Source: Hymenobacter perfusus
GTDB lineage: Bacteria > Bacteroidota > Bacteroidia > Cytophagales > Hymenobacteraceae
Length of the DNA: 64,000 bases
Direction of reading: 5' to 3'
Assembly (NCBI RefSeq): GCF_003944765.1
Contig: NZ_RWIU01000004.1
Span: 372,001 to 436,000, forward strand
Shown here: positions 1 through 7,313 of the stretch, piece by piece
How the letters are laid out: each line of letters opens with the position of its first letter
Numbering within the stretch: the stretch's first letter is position 1
The notes under the pieces: model-generated
What the model was told of the DNA's origin: nothing
Database searches by the model: none
What the model saw: the letters and a program-made list of their open reading frames with translations, nothing else
Translations under genes and position numbers: made by a program

Positions 1-1327
1 CCAGCACGGCCAGCAGCGGCATGGCCAGCTGGGCAATGGTGAGGGCCATGCTCACGGCCCGGAACTTGTTGTAGCCCGGGAAGTAGTCGAACATCAGGTA
101 GTTGAACGCCTCGAAGTTCTTGCCCCAAGCCAGCACAACGGACAGCAGCGTGCCCGCCAGCAGCCAGATGCGGGTACGCCGGTCGGCCACCATCAGGCCC
201 AGCACAAACAGGAAGAACACCACCGCGCCCACGTACACCGGGCCGCTGGTAATGGGCTGGTCGCCCCAGTAGGTGGGCATCTGGGCCAGATAATCGGTCA
301 GCTGCACGGGCGGTACGCCGGCGGCGGCCAGGGCCTTGCCGGTTTCCGAGTTTTCGGAGAGCTTCATCTGCGAAGCCCCGCCGTAGAAGTTGGGGATGAG
401 CAGGGTGGCAGTTTCGCCCACGCCGTAGCTGTAGCTGAAGGCATATTCCTTGCCCAGGCCCGAGCCGGCGTCATCATCGGCCGGAGCGGCGGGCTGGCCG
501 GGGGCGGTGGGCGGCGGCGTGGTCAGCTCGGCTTTGCCCCGGATGCTGTACTTGCTGTATTCGAGGGTGGTGTAGAGGCGGCCGAAGCTTACGCCCACGG
601 CCAGCAGCGCGGCCACGCCCAGCAGGGCGGTGCGGGCCAGGAAATCGGGCAGGCGCTTTTTGCGGGCGGCAAATACCAGCTCCACCACGCCAAATACCAG
701 CACCAGCAGCAGCAGGTAGTAGGTAATCTGGAGGTGGTTGGAGCGCACGTTCATGGCCAGGCCCAGGGCAAACAAAGCCGTGCCCAGCCACTTGTTGCGC
801 CGGAACGCCACTAGCAGACCCGCCAGCACCAGCGGCGCGTAGGCCAGGGCCAGGCTCTTGGTGTTGTGGCCGGCCGCCAGAATAATCAGGTTATAGCTGG
901 TGAAACCCAGCGCAATGGCACCCACTATACTCACCAGCGGCGAAAGGCCCAGGGCCACGCACAGCGCGTAGCCGCACACCAGCGCCAGAAACAGGTTGGC
1001 CACTACCGCCGGCAGCCCCAGCGTGAACAGCTTGTGCAGGTACTGGCTCAGGTCGCCGGGGAAGCGGGTGCTGATCAGGTAGGTAGGCATGCCCGAGAAC
1101 ATGGAGTTGGTCCAGAGAGCTTCCTCGCCGGTCTGGTCGCGGAACTGGGCCGCCTCGTGGGCCCCGCCGTTGAACTGCACAATGTCGTGCTGGGCCAGGG
1201 TCTTGCCATCGAACAGGATGGGAGAGAAATACACGGCGGCCAGCACCAGGAAAAACACAACGGCCAGCAGGTGCGGCAGCACCCGCCGCCACCACGGCGC
1301 AACGGCCTGACGGGGAGGAGTAGTCAT
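1..1327 (-). CDS. YfhO family membrane protein, 3' part missing (cut by window edge)
   Basis: Multi-pass inner-membrane protein of the YfhO type, a GT-C-like membrane family; its substrate is not established. The ATG at 1327 gives MTTPPRQAVAPWWRR, then a first hydrophobic helix at about residues 17-35, then the loop motif DGKTLAQHDIVQFNG, which I recognise from Bacteroidetes YfhO proteins. Several more hydrophobic stretches follow, for example YLLLLVLVFGVVELVF and VYVGAVVFFLFVLGLMV. The frame is open to the left edge, so only about the first 442 codons are present. The TACCTTCG at 1377-1370 on the minus strand is one base off the -7 consensus and could be its promoter. Family call fairly sure, function unknown. 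Confidence 0.8.
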   Translation of the reverse strand, partial: MTTPPRQAVAPWWRRVLPHLLAVVFFLVLAAVYFSPILFDGKTLAQHDIVQFNGGAHEAAQFRDQTGEEALWTNSMFSGMPTYLISTRFPGDLSQYLHKLFTLGLPAVVANLFLALVCGYALCVALGLSPLVSIVGAIALGFTSYNLIILAAGHNTKSLALAYAPLVLAGLLVAFRRNKWLGTALFALGLAMNVRSNHLQITYYLLLLVLVFGVVELVFAARKKRLPDFLARTALLGVAALLAVGVSFGRLYTTLEYSKYSIRGKAELTTPPPTAPGQPAAPADDDAGSGLGKEYAFSYSYGVGETATLLIPNFYGGASQMKLSENSETGKALAAAGVPPVQLTDYLAQMPTYWGDQPITSGPVYVGAVVFFLFVLGLMVADRRTRIWLLAGTLLSVVLAWGKNFEAFNYLMFDYFPGYNKFRAVSMALTIAQLAMPLLAVL

Positions 1328-1400
1328 TCGGCTTACTAAAAAGTCGGATAAGGCCAGAGTTGGACCCAAGCCCGAAGGTAAGCAGGATAGGTGATTAGGA

Positions 1401-1480
1401 GGATAGGAGGGTGTGCGGGTAGGAGGGTGAGAGGGCTGTCATCCTACTCACACACCCTCCCACCCTCCCACCCGCACACC
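1401..1480. repeat. Imperfect inverted repeat between two minus-strand genes
   Basis: The purine-rich strand GGTGTGCGGGT (1410-1420) is the exact complement of ACCCGCACACC (1470-1480), and the flanking GGAGGGTG-like units pair imperfectly with CACCCTCC units at 1451-1469. The result is a long hairpin of simple-sequence character with a roughly 20-nt loop. It lies between the YfhO gene start and the rarD stop. It could act as a terminator for rarD, but there is no clean T-run, so a dispersed repeat is as likely. Confidence 0.5.
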
Positions 1481-1483
1481 TTC

Positions 1484-2374
1484 TTACCCTATAGCCCTAC
1501 CCCGCCAGTTATATAGCCCAATCGAGAGAAAGATGATGCCGTAGGCCGCCAGTTGCACGCCCGTGGCTTGCTCGCCGAAGTACAGAAAGGCCAGCAGAAA
1601 GCTCAGCAGCGGATTGAGGTACATGAAAATACCCACCGTGCCCGAAGGCAGCACGTTCAGCGCGTACAAGTTCAGAAACAGCGGAATGATGGTAAATACC
1701 GTGCTCAGCAGCAGGGCCACCAGCAGCAAATGCCCATCCCGGAGCCCGGCCAGCGGCTGCGCCCCCAACAGCGGGGCCAGCGGCAGAATTACCACCGCCG
1801 ACACGGCCAGCTGCACTGTCAGCAGCACCAGCCGGTCGTAGCCCTGCAAGCGGCGCTGACTGATGAGGTAGGCCGCGTACGTGAAGGCCACTACCAGGCT
1901 CATACCCAGCGTTCGGAACTCGCCCGAGCCCAGCAGCACGCAACTCGCCGCCGCCAGCCCAATGGCCAGCCACTGGTTGCGCCGCAGCTTTTCCCGCAGC
2001 ACTACAAAGCCCAGTAACGCCGTCAGAATGGGGCAGATAAGATAGGCAAATGAGCCTGCCTGCACGCTCACCTCGTTAATGACGTAGATGAACAGCAGCC
2101 AGTTAGACGTCAGTAGCGCCCCGCCCACCAGCGTGCTGATGAGCACCGGCCGCCGCTCCGCTCCGGTGGCTGTCCGCCATTGTGCCCGCGTCTGCCGCAC
2201 CACGTCGCGCCGCCCCAGTCCGTGAATCAGTAGCAGCAGCAGCAACGAGAGCAGCACCCGGAAAAACAGGATCTGCCCGCTGGCGTACCCGACCAGCCAG
2301 CGCAACGGAATGGGGAAGAAGCCCCAAATAAAGAAAGCCGCAAAAGCGGACAGGTGGTGACGCGAAAGTTTCAA
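1484..2374 (-). CDS. rarD: RarD-like EamA family transporter
   Basis: Drug/metabolite transporter superfamily protein with about ten membrane helices. The N-terminus (SAFAAFFIWGFFPIPLRWL) and the following TM helix with the FFRVLLS motif resemble RarD. Two EamA repeats span about residues 5-145 and 150-290. No ATG lies near the expected N-terminus; the best start is a TTG at 2374 giving MKLSRHHLSAFAAFF, 296 aa in all, which is usual for the family. A TACCTTTG promoter element at 2409-2402 lies 27 nt upstream and supports this start. The frame stays open far upstream, antisense to murF-alr, but that extension has no membrane-protein character. Exported substrate unknown. Confidence 0.85.
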   Translation of the reverse strand: MKLSRHHLSAFAAFFIWGFFPIPLRWLVGYASGQILFFRVLLSLLLLLLIHGLGRRDVVRQTRAQWRTATGAERRPVLISTLVGGALLTSNWLLFIYVINEVSVQAGSFAYLICPILTALLGFVVLREKLRRNQWLAIGLAAASCVLLGSGEFRTLGMSLVVAFTYAAYLISQRRLQGYDRLVLLTVQLAVSAVVILPLAPLLGAQPLAGLRDGHLLLVALLLSTVFTIIPLFLNLYALNVLPSGTVGIFMYLNPLLSFLLAFLYFGEQATGVQLAAYGIIFLSIGLYNWRGRAIG

Positions 2375-2401
2375 AACGAGGGGAGCAGAACAACGAAAGC
2401 G

Positions 2402-2409
2402 CAAAGGTA
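2402..2409 (-). promoter_or_regulatory. -7 promoter element for rarD
   Basis: TACCTTTG read on the minus strand matches the Bacteroidetes -7 consensus TAnnTTTG exactly and sits 27 nt before the TTG start at 2374. No clear TTG is seen at -33. It is divergent from the matching element at 2462-2469. Confidence 0.6.
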
Positions 2410-2461
2410 GCCCCGCATTCCCGGCCCGACGGCTTCCCGCCGCCGCCTCACCCGCCCGCCG

Positions 2462-2469
2462 TACCTTTG
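2462..2469 (+). promoter_or_regulatory. -7 promoter element for murF-alr
   Basis: TACCTTTG ends 7 nt before the ATG at 2477. If transcription starts a few bases after the motif, as is usual for this promoter class, the mRNA has almost no 5' leader. No obvious -33 TTG. Confidence 0.6.
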
Positions 2470-2476
2470 CTGCGCT

Positions 2477-4978
2477 ATGCTTCAGTTCTCCGATCTGCCC
2501 GCCCTTACCGGCGGTACCCTGCTGCAACTCCCCGCCGCCCCGGCCGCCATGCAGCGTCTGCTGCTGGATAGCCGCCGCGTGGAAACGCCAGCCGACAGCC
2601 TGTTCCTGGCCCTGCGCGGCCCCCAGCACGACGGCCACCGCTACCTGCCGGAGCTGTACCGGGCCGGCGTGCGCCAGTTTGTGGTGCAGGACGACGTGCT
2701 GCTGGCCGATTTTCCTGAGGCCGGTTTCCTGCGCGTGCCCGATACCCTGGCCGCTTTGCAGACGTTGGCCACCCATCACCGCCGCCACTTCCCGATTCCG
2801 GTGTTCGGCATTACTGGCTCCAACGGCAAAACCATCGTGAAGGAGTGGTTGGCCCAGCTGCTGAGCCCCGACGAGCTGATCTGCAAAAGTCCGCGCTCCT
2901 ACAACTCCCAGGTGGGCGTGCCCCTGAGCGTGTGGGAGCTCACCGCCAGCCACACGCTGGGTATCTTCGAGGCCGGTATTTCCGAGCCTGGCGAGATGGC
3001 GCGGCTGGCCCGCATCATCCAGCCTACGCTGGGCATCTTCACCAATCTGGGCACCGCCCACGATGCCGGTTTTGCTTCCCCCGCCGAAAAGGTGGCCGAA
3101 AAGATGCGCCTGTTTGAACAGGTTGATACCCTGTTCTACTGCGCCGACCACGAGCTGATTCACGCCGCCGCCCGCCGCCAGCTCAGCCCCGCCCGCACCA
3201 CCCGCGTAGCCTGGACGCGCCAGCGTGCCCGCTTCGACGCCCAAGAAGCCGACCTGCTCATCACCATGCAGGAAGCCGCCGCCGACCGCGCCGTGGTGCG
3301 CGTAGAGCGCGCCCGCCCGCGCCCCCAGGAGCACACCTTCACGTTGCCGTTTGCCGATGAGCCCTCCGTAGAAAACGCCCTCCACGGCCTGTCGGTGCTG
3401 CTGTGGCGGCAGGTACCACCCCCCGAAATCCAGCAGCGCCTCGACCGCCTCCAGCCCGTGGCCATGCGCCTGGAGATGAAGCAGGCTCTGCACGACTGCT
3501 ACGTCCTCGACGATACCTATAACAACGACCTGGCCGGCCTGCGCCTCGCCCTCGATGCCCTGGCCCGCCAGGCCCGCCGGGGCCGCCGCACCCTCATCCT
3601 GTCCGATGTACTCGAATCGGGGCTGGCCGGGGCCGAGCTGTACGCGCGGGTGGCGTCCCTGCTGCCGTCCCACGGGGTGGAGCGCCTCATCGGCATCGGG
3701 CCCGATATCAGCCGGCACCACGCGGCGTTTCAGGGCCTGCAGACCGAGTTTTACCCCGATACGGCCGCGTTTCTGGCCGCCTTTCAGCCCGAGCAGTTTC
3801 GCCAGGAGCTGATTCTGGTGAAAGGTGCCCGCCGCTACGGCTTCGAGCGGATTGTGGCCGCCTTCCAGCAGAAAATCCACGGTACGGTGCTGGAAGTCAA
3901 CCTCGATGCGCTGGTCCACAACCTCAACTTCTATCGCCGCCGCCTGCAGCCCGGCGTGAAGCTCATGGTTATGGTAAAGGCCTTTGCCTACGGCAGCGGC
4001 TCCGCGGAAGTCGCCAACCTGCTCCAGTTTCACCGCGCCGACTACCTGGCCGTGGCCTATGCCGACGAGGGCGTGGACCTGCGCCAGCACGGCATCAGTC
4101 TGCCGCTGATGGTGATGAACCCGGCCCCCGACGCCTTCCAGAAGCTGCGCCAATACCACCTGGAGCCCGAAATCTACTCCTTTGAGCGGCTGCATGATTA
4201 CTTGTCCGCCGCCCGCGAGGCCGCTATGCCCGCCATCCACCTCAAGCTTGATACCGGCATGCGCCGCCTGGGCTTCGCCGAGGAAGACCTGCCCGAGCTG
4301 TGTCGCTTGCTGCGCGAAAACGCCGCCCACCTGCGCGTGGCCAGCGCCCTCACCCACCTGGCCGGGGCCGACGAGGAGCAGCACAACAACTTCTCGCGGG
4401 AGCAGCTGGCCGCCTTTGCCCGCATGACGCCCCAGCTGGAAGCGGCCCTGGGCTACCCCATTCTCCAGCATGCCCTCAACTCGGCCGGCATCGTGCGGTT
4501 TCCGGAGGCTCAGCACAGTATGGTGCGCCTGGGCATCGGCCTCTACGGGGTGGAGGCAAGTGGGCAGGAACCCGACGCGCTGCGACCCGTGAGCACGCTG
4601 CGCACCACCATTTCCCAGATCAAAACCCTGCCGGCGGGCCACACCGTGGGCTACGGCCGCCGCGGCCAAGCTACCGACCACGAGCGGCGCATTGCCACCC
4701 TGGCTATCGGCTACGCCGACGGCTACGACCGACGCTTTGGCAATGGGGCGGGGGAGGTGCTCATCCGGGGGCAGCGGGCGCCCATCGTGGGCAACGTGTG
4801 CATGGATATGTGCATGGCTGACGTGACCCACATTGCCGACGTCCAGGCCGGCGATGCGGCCGTGATATTTGGCGAAAACCTGCCCCTTACCGAGCTGGCC
4901 GCCCGCATCGGTACCATCCCGTACGAGTTGCTGACCAACGTGAGCGAACGGGTGAAGCGGGTGTTCGTGGCAGAATAG
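2477..4978 (+). CDS. murF-alr: Bifunctional MurF ligase / alanine racemase fusion
   Basis: Fusion of UDP-N-acetylmuramoyl-tripeptide:D-Ala-D-Ala ligase (about residues 1-465) with a PLP-dependent alanine racemase (about 470-833). The first domain adds D-Ala-D-Ala to the muramyl tripeptide in the cytoplasm and the second makes D-Ala, so one chain supplies and uses the same metabolite. The MurF ATP loop GITGSNGKT is at residues 111-119. In the racemase half, VMVKAFAYGSG holds the PLP lysine (K501) and IGYADGYDR the catalytic tyrosine (Y746); NVCMDMCMADV follows. At 833 aa it equals the sum of the two separate enzymes. This fusion is known from Bacteroidetes. Nothing is missing. Confidence 0.95.
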   Translation: MLQFSDLPALTGGTLLQLPAAPAAMQRLLLDSRRVETPADSLFLALRGPQHDGHRYLPELYRAGVRQFVVQDDVLLADFPEAGFLRVPDTLAALQTLATHHRRHFPIPVFGITGSNGKTIVKEWLAQLLSPDELICKSPRSYNSQVGVPLSVWELTASHTLGIFEAGISEPGEMARLARIIQPTLGIFTNLGTAHDAGFASPAEKVAEKMRLFEQVDTLFYCADHELIHAAARRQLSPARTTRVAWTRQRARFDAQEADLLITMQEAAADRAVVRVERARPRPQEHTFTLPFADEPSVENALHGLSVLLWRQVPPPEIQQRLDRLQPVAMRLEMKQALHDCYVLDDTYNNDLAGLRLALDALARQARRGRRTLILSDVLESGLAGAELYARVASLLPSHGVERLIGIGPDISRHHAAFQGLQTEFYPDTAAFLAAFQPEQFRQELILVKGARRYGFERIVAAFQQKIHGTVLEVNLDALVHNLNFYRRRLQPGVKLMVMVKAFAYGSGSAEVANLLQFHRADYLAVAYADEGVDLRQHGISLPLMVMNPAPDAFQKLRQYHLEPEIYSFERLHDYLSAAREAAMPAIHLKLDTGMRRLGFAEEDLPELCRLLRENAAHLRVASALTHLAGADEEQHNNFSREQLAAFARMTPQLEAALGYPILQHALNSAGIVRFPEAQHSMVRLGIGLYGVEASGQEPDALRPVSTLRTTISQIKTLPAGHTVGYGRRGQATDHERRIATLAIGYADGYDRRFGNGAGEVLIRGQRAPIVGNVCMDMCMADVTHIADVQAGDAAVIFGENLPLTELAARIGTIPYELLTNVSERVKRVFVAE

Positions 4979-4991
4979 GGCTGGCTGAATA

Positions 4992-5021
4992 TTGCCGGCT
5001 TGCGAACATCCCGTATCATTG
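4992..5021 (+). promoter_or_regulatory. Promoter for the OmpA-type lipoprotein gene
   Basis: TTG at 4992-4994, a 19-nt spacer, then TATCATTG at 5014-5021, one base off TAnnTTTG. The spacing fits the Bacteroidetes -33/-7 arrangement. The ATG is at 5059, leaving a leader of roughly 35 nt. Confidence 0.55.
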
Positions 5022-5058
5022 CCCGTAAGCCAACGCTCACCCTATTTTCTCCCCTTTC

Positions 5059-5709
5059 ATGAAAAAGACCTTCCTCTCTGCCCTCGCGGCCACCGTGCTG
5101 CTGGCCTCCTGCTCCGACCTCAAGAAGCCCGCAGAAAAAGACCAGCCCCAGGAAGCCACCGCCGACACGGCCGTAGTGTACCGTGACGGTGAAACCCCCG
5201 CCGGTGCTGCTGCCACCGCCACCGATGCCGCCGGCAACGCCGTAGATAAGGCTGCCAACGCCGTGGAAAGCACCTGGGACATGACCAAAGCCAAGCTCGC
5301 CGACGTGAAGCTGGAGGAAATTGACCTGCCCGAAATCACCGTGCGCGGTGACGACGTGTACAACGTGTACGGCCTCGAAGAAAAAGTCCTGTTCGATACC
5401 GATAAAGCCGAAATAAAGCCGACTGCTACCCGCGCTTTGTCGGAAATCAGCGCATCTATTGCCCGCCGCCACCGGGGCAAGCAGGTCCGCGTGCTGGGCT
5501 TCGCTGACTCGCGCGGCGACAAAAGCTATAACAAGGAGCTGAGTGCCCAGCGAGCTGCCGCCGTGAAGGATTGGCTGGTGAAAAACGGCATGATGACCGC
5601 CACTCAGGTAACGCTGGAGCCCATGGGCGAGACTGCTCCCGTGGCCTCCAATGCTACCGCCTCCGGCCGCCAGGAAAACCGCCGCGTAGAAATTGCCGTG
5701 CTCAAATAG
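5059..5709 (+). CDS. OmpA family outer-membrane lipoprotein
   Basis: Lipoprotein of 216 aa with a C-terminal OmpA-like peptidoglycan-binding domain, probably anchoring the outer membrane to the cell wall. Residues 1-18 form a lipoprotein signal (MKKTFLSALAATVLLASC) with the lipid-modified Cys at 18. An Ala/Asp/Thr-rich linker runs to about residue 95. The OmpA domain (about 110-216) starts at EKVLFDTDKAEIKPTA and has the ligand-binding signature FADSRGDKSYN and SAQRAAAVKDWL. It sits 80 nt after murF-alr with its own promoter. The stop codon is the first base triplet of a repeat shared with the convergent gene at 5920. Confidence 0.9.
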   Translation: MKKTFLSALAATVLLASCSDLKKPAEKDQPQEATADTAVVYRDGETPAGAAATATDAAGNAVDKAANAVESTWDMTKAKLADVKLEEIDLPEITVRGDDVYNVYGLEEKVLFDTDKAEIKPTATRALSEISASIARRHRGKQVRVLGFADSRGDKSYNKELSAQRAAAVKDWLVKNGMMTATQVTLEPMGETAPVASNATASGRQENRRVEIAVLK

Positions 5710-5755
5710 GCTCACGAATTTTTACGGATTACGTCGGATTGACGCGGATTTTGTA
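5707..5755 (+). repeat. Dispersed-repeat copy A (ACGGATTA / GATTGACGCGGATTT type)
   Basis: AT-rich repeat beginning in the stop codon of the OmpA gene: TAGGCTCACGAATTTTT, ACGGATTA, then GGATTGACGCGGATTTT. An inverted relative lies at 5876-5922, and the last bases of the window (GATTGACGCGG at 63990-64000) look like the start of another copy. Such GGATTxACGCGGATT elements are dispersed in many bacterial genomes. Confidence 0.55.
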
Positions 5756-5790
5756 GCCGTTTTATTCTGATCATCCGCAAATACATAAGG

Positions 5791-5838
5791 GCACAAACAA
5801 AAGGGACTCGCCAGCCGGCGAGTCCCTTTTGTTTGTGC
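5791..5838. terminator. Bidirectional terminator, 22-bp perfect stem
   Basis: Arms 5791-5812 and 5817-5838 are perfect complements (22 bp) around a 4-nt AGCC loop. The A-rich left half and T-rich right half give a U-run on both strands. It lies between two convergent genes and can stop both. Confidence 0.85.
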
Positions 5839-5875
5839 TTTCAGACCGTTGAGTTGTACTACCGGCCGGTTTCCG

Positions 5876-5922
5876 TATCGTTCACGAAATCCGTGTTAAT
5901 CCGCAAAAAATCCGCGAGCCTA
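5876..5922 (-). repeat. Dispersed-repeat copy B, inverted relative of copy A
   Basis: Read on the minus strand it also begins in the stop codon of its gene: TAGGCTCGCGGATTTTTT, GCGGATTA, then CACGGATTTCGTG. Over its first 26 bases it matches copy A at 5707 apart from a few substitutions and one extra T. The two copies face each other around the terminator at 5791-5838. Confidence 0.55.
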
Positions 5923-6819
5923 GTCCTTAATCTGGTCTACCTCGGCCCGGATCATGGCGTTGTAGCGCATGCCGTTGTTGGCGAGGGTAATCAGGCTCCA
6001 GCCGCGACCCATGGTGTAGTTCCAGGTGCGGGCCTCCTTAAATTCGAAGGTAGGACGCAGAATCTGGCCGTAGGGCGTGTAGTTGTCCATGAAATTGGTG
6101 GTGTAGAAGCCGTCGCCGCTCACAATCCACTCCATCGCCACGAAAAAGCCTTCTACCGGGGCCTCGATGTTATACTGCGTCAGGTCGACGGTATACCACT
6201 CGCCGCCTTTCGGAGCCGATACCACGATGTTCTCGTTCAGCAAATCGGAGTTAGGCGAGTTATAGTTGCCATCCGCCTTGTAAAGGCGCACTCGGAACGG
6301 CTCCCGGGGGAAACCGTTCTCACCGATGTAGAACGATACGGAGCGGACGTTACCGAGCTTCTTGCCTTTCTCATTCTTCACGAAGAAGGCGTACTGGCTG
6401 CCAGGCATCCCCTGAATCATGCCTTCACCAGGTGTATTCGAGTTCGAGCCCAAGGCCAGATTTTTCACCTTACCGCCCTTTACAGTTACGTTGCCCAGCT
6501 CAATAGCCCGCTTCGGAACCTCAATAATCATGTCCTGCACCTTAATGCCGGGCTTGATGAGCACCGCTTTGCGGAAGTAGCCCAGTGCCATAATCACCAG
6601 CGAATCCTGCGGGTTCTTTTGGGGCATGGCCATCTGAAAGAACCCGTATTCGTTGGTCAGAGCACCGGTTTGCTCTTCTTTCAGCCCGATAGAGGCGAAA
6701 GGAATAGGCTCTTTCGTTTTTTCATCAACGATACGGCCGGTCATTTTGGCGTCCTGAGCGAAACTCAGAACCGGGAGCAGCAAAGCCAGTGCAAAAAGAG
6801 AAAGTACGCGTTGAAGCAT
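5920..6819 (-). CDS. Secreted carboxypeptidase-regulatory-like domain protein
   Basis: Exported protein of 299 aa. The ATG at 6819 gives a clean signal peptide (MLQRVLSLFALALLLPVLSF, then AQ); an upstream in-frame ATG at 6876 would only add residues in front of it. Residues about 22-110 form a CarboxypepD_reg-like beta-sandwich (KMTGRIVDEKTKEPIPFASI, then TNEYGFFQM), a fold common on TonB-dependent receptors and surface proteins of Bacteroidetes. The remainder (about 130-299) is aromatic and beta-rich and I do not recognise it. No membrane barrel or plug follows, so this is not a full receptor. Probably periplasmic or surface-exposed; role unknown. Confidence 0.8.
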   Translation of the reverse strand: MLQRVLSLFALALLLPVLSFAQDAKMTGRIVDEKTKEPIPFASIGLKEEQTGALTNEYGFFQMAMPQKNPQDSLVIMALGYFRKAVLIKPGIKVQDMIIEVPKRAIELGNVTVKGGKVKNLALGSNSNTPGEGMIQGMPGSQYAFFVKNEKGKKLGNVRSVSFYIGENGFPREPFRVRLYKADGNYNSPNSDLLNENIVVSAPKGGEWYTVDLTQYNIEAPVEGFFVAMEWIVSGDGFYTTNFMDNYTPYGQILRPTFEFKEARTWNYTMGRGWSLITLANNGMRYNAMIRAEVDQIKD

Positions 6820-6843
6820 ATGAAGGCAGACTAGTGTATATGC

Positions 6844-6851
6844 CAAAATTA
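6844..6851 (-). promoter_or_regulatory. -7 promoter element for the gene at 5920-6819
   Basis: TAATTTTG on the minus strand fits TAnnTTTG and lies 24 nt upstream of the ATG at 6819. This supports the downstream start, since the in-frame ATG at 6876 would lie upstream of the promoter. A TTG lies 22 nt further upstream. Confidence 0.6.
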
Positions 6852-6977
6852 CAATGAAATGCGGCATAAAAAGCAAGTCCTCCCCGAATATTTATACCGG
6901 TACAATTTGAGTTCGGAATAATTACAAATCAGCTACTTTTCCTGCCTCGGCCGGCGAGTTTCCCCGCCCGGCGAATT

Positions 6978-7008
6978 TTGGCTGAAACATAAATGGGTGG
7001 TACCTTTG
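6978..7008 (+). promoter_or_regulatory. Consensus-type promoter for feoAB
   Basis: TTG at 6978-6980 (inside TTTTGG), a 20-nt spacer and TACCTTTG at 7001-7008: the best complete -33/-7 pair in the window. The GTG start of feoA is 28 nt downstream. No iron-regulator operator was recognised. Confidence 0.7.
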
Positions 7009-7036
7009 TTTGAAGTAAATCTAAATAGTTCCGCCC

Positions 7037-7303
7037 GTGTCTAATCGCCCACCTCTTGCCCCACCGCCGTCTGCGCCGCGTAGCGTGACCGACCTCCAAC
7101 TGGGGGAGAGCGGCACCATTTGTTGCCTCCAGGACCCCGAAATGGCCCTGAAGCTGCTGGAAATGGGCTGTATTCCGGGCACTATGGTGCGCCTCAACAG
7201 CCGGGCTCCGCTGGGTTGCCCCATCACACTGGTGGTAGGCGACATGGCCGACTATACGCTTTCCCTACGGGTGAGCGAGGCGGCAACTATTCTTCTGAAA
7301 TAA
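7037..7303 (+). CDS. feoA: FeoA ferrous iron transport accessory protein
   Basis: Small cytoplasmic SH3-like protein (88 aa) that assists the FeoB Fe2+ permease. The core LLEMGCIPGTMVRLNSRAPL and PITLVVGDMADYTLSLRVSEA is the typical FeoA pattern (LxxMGxxPGtxvxv ... pxxvxvxgxxxaLrxxea). The start is a GTG at 7037 just downstream of a strong promoter; a Pro-rich stretch of about 15 residues precedes the conserved fold and may be partly dispensable. Ten nt separate it from feoB, so the two are co-transcribed. No feoC is seen. Confidence 0.9.
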   Translation: MSNRPPLAPPPSAPRSVTDLQLGESGTICCLQDPEMALKLLEMGCIPGTMVRLNSRAPLGCPITLVVGDMADYTLSLRVSEAATILLK

Positions 7304-7313
7304 TTCCGGGTAC

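Noticed and set aside
1484..4831. A minus-strand open frame of 1115 codons covering rarD and the antisense of murF-alr
   Set aside because: Only the last 296 codons look like a transporter. The rest is antisense to murF-alr, whose motifs are intact, and reflects GC-rich third codon positions.
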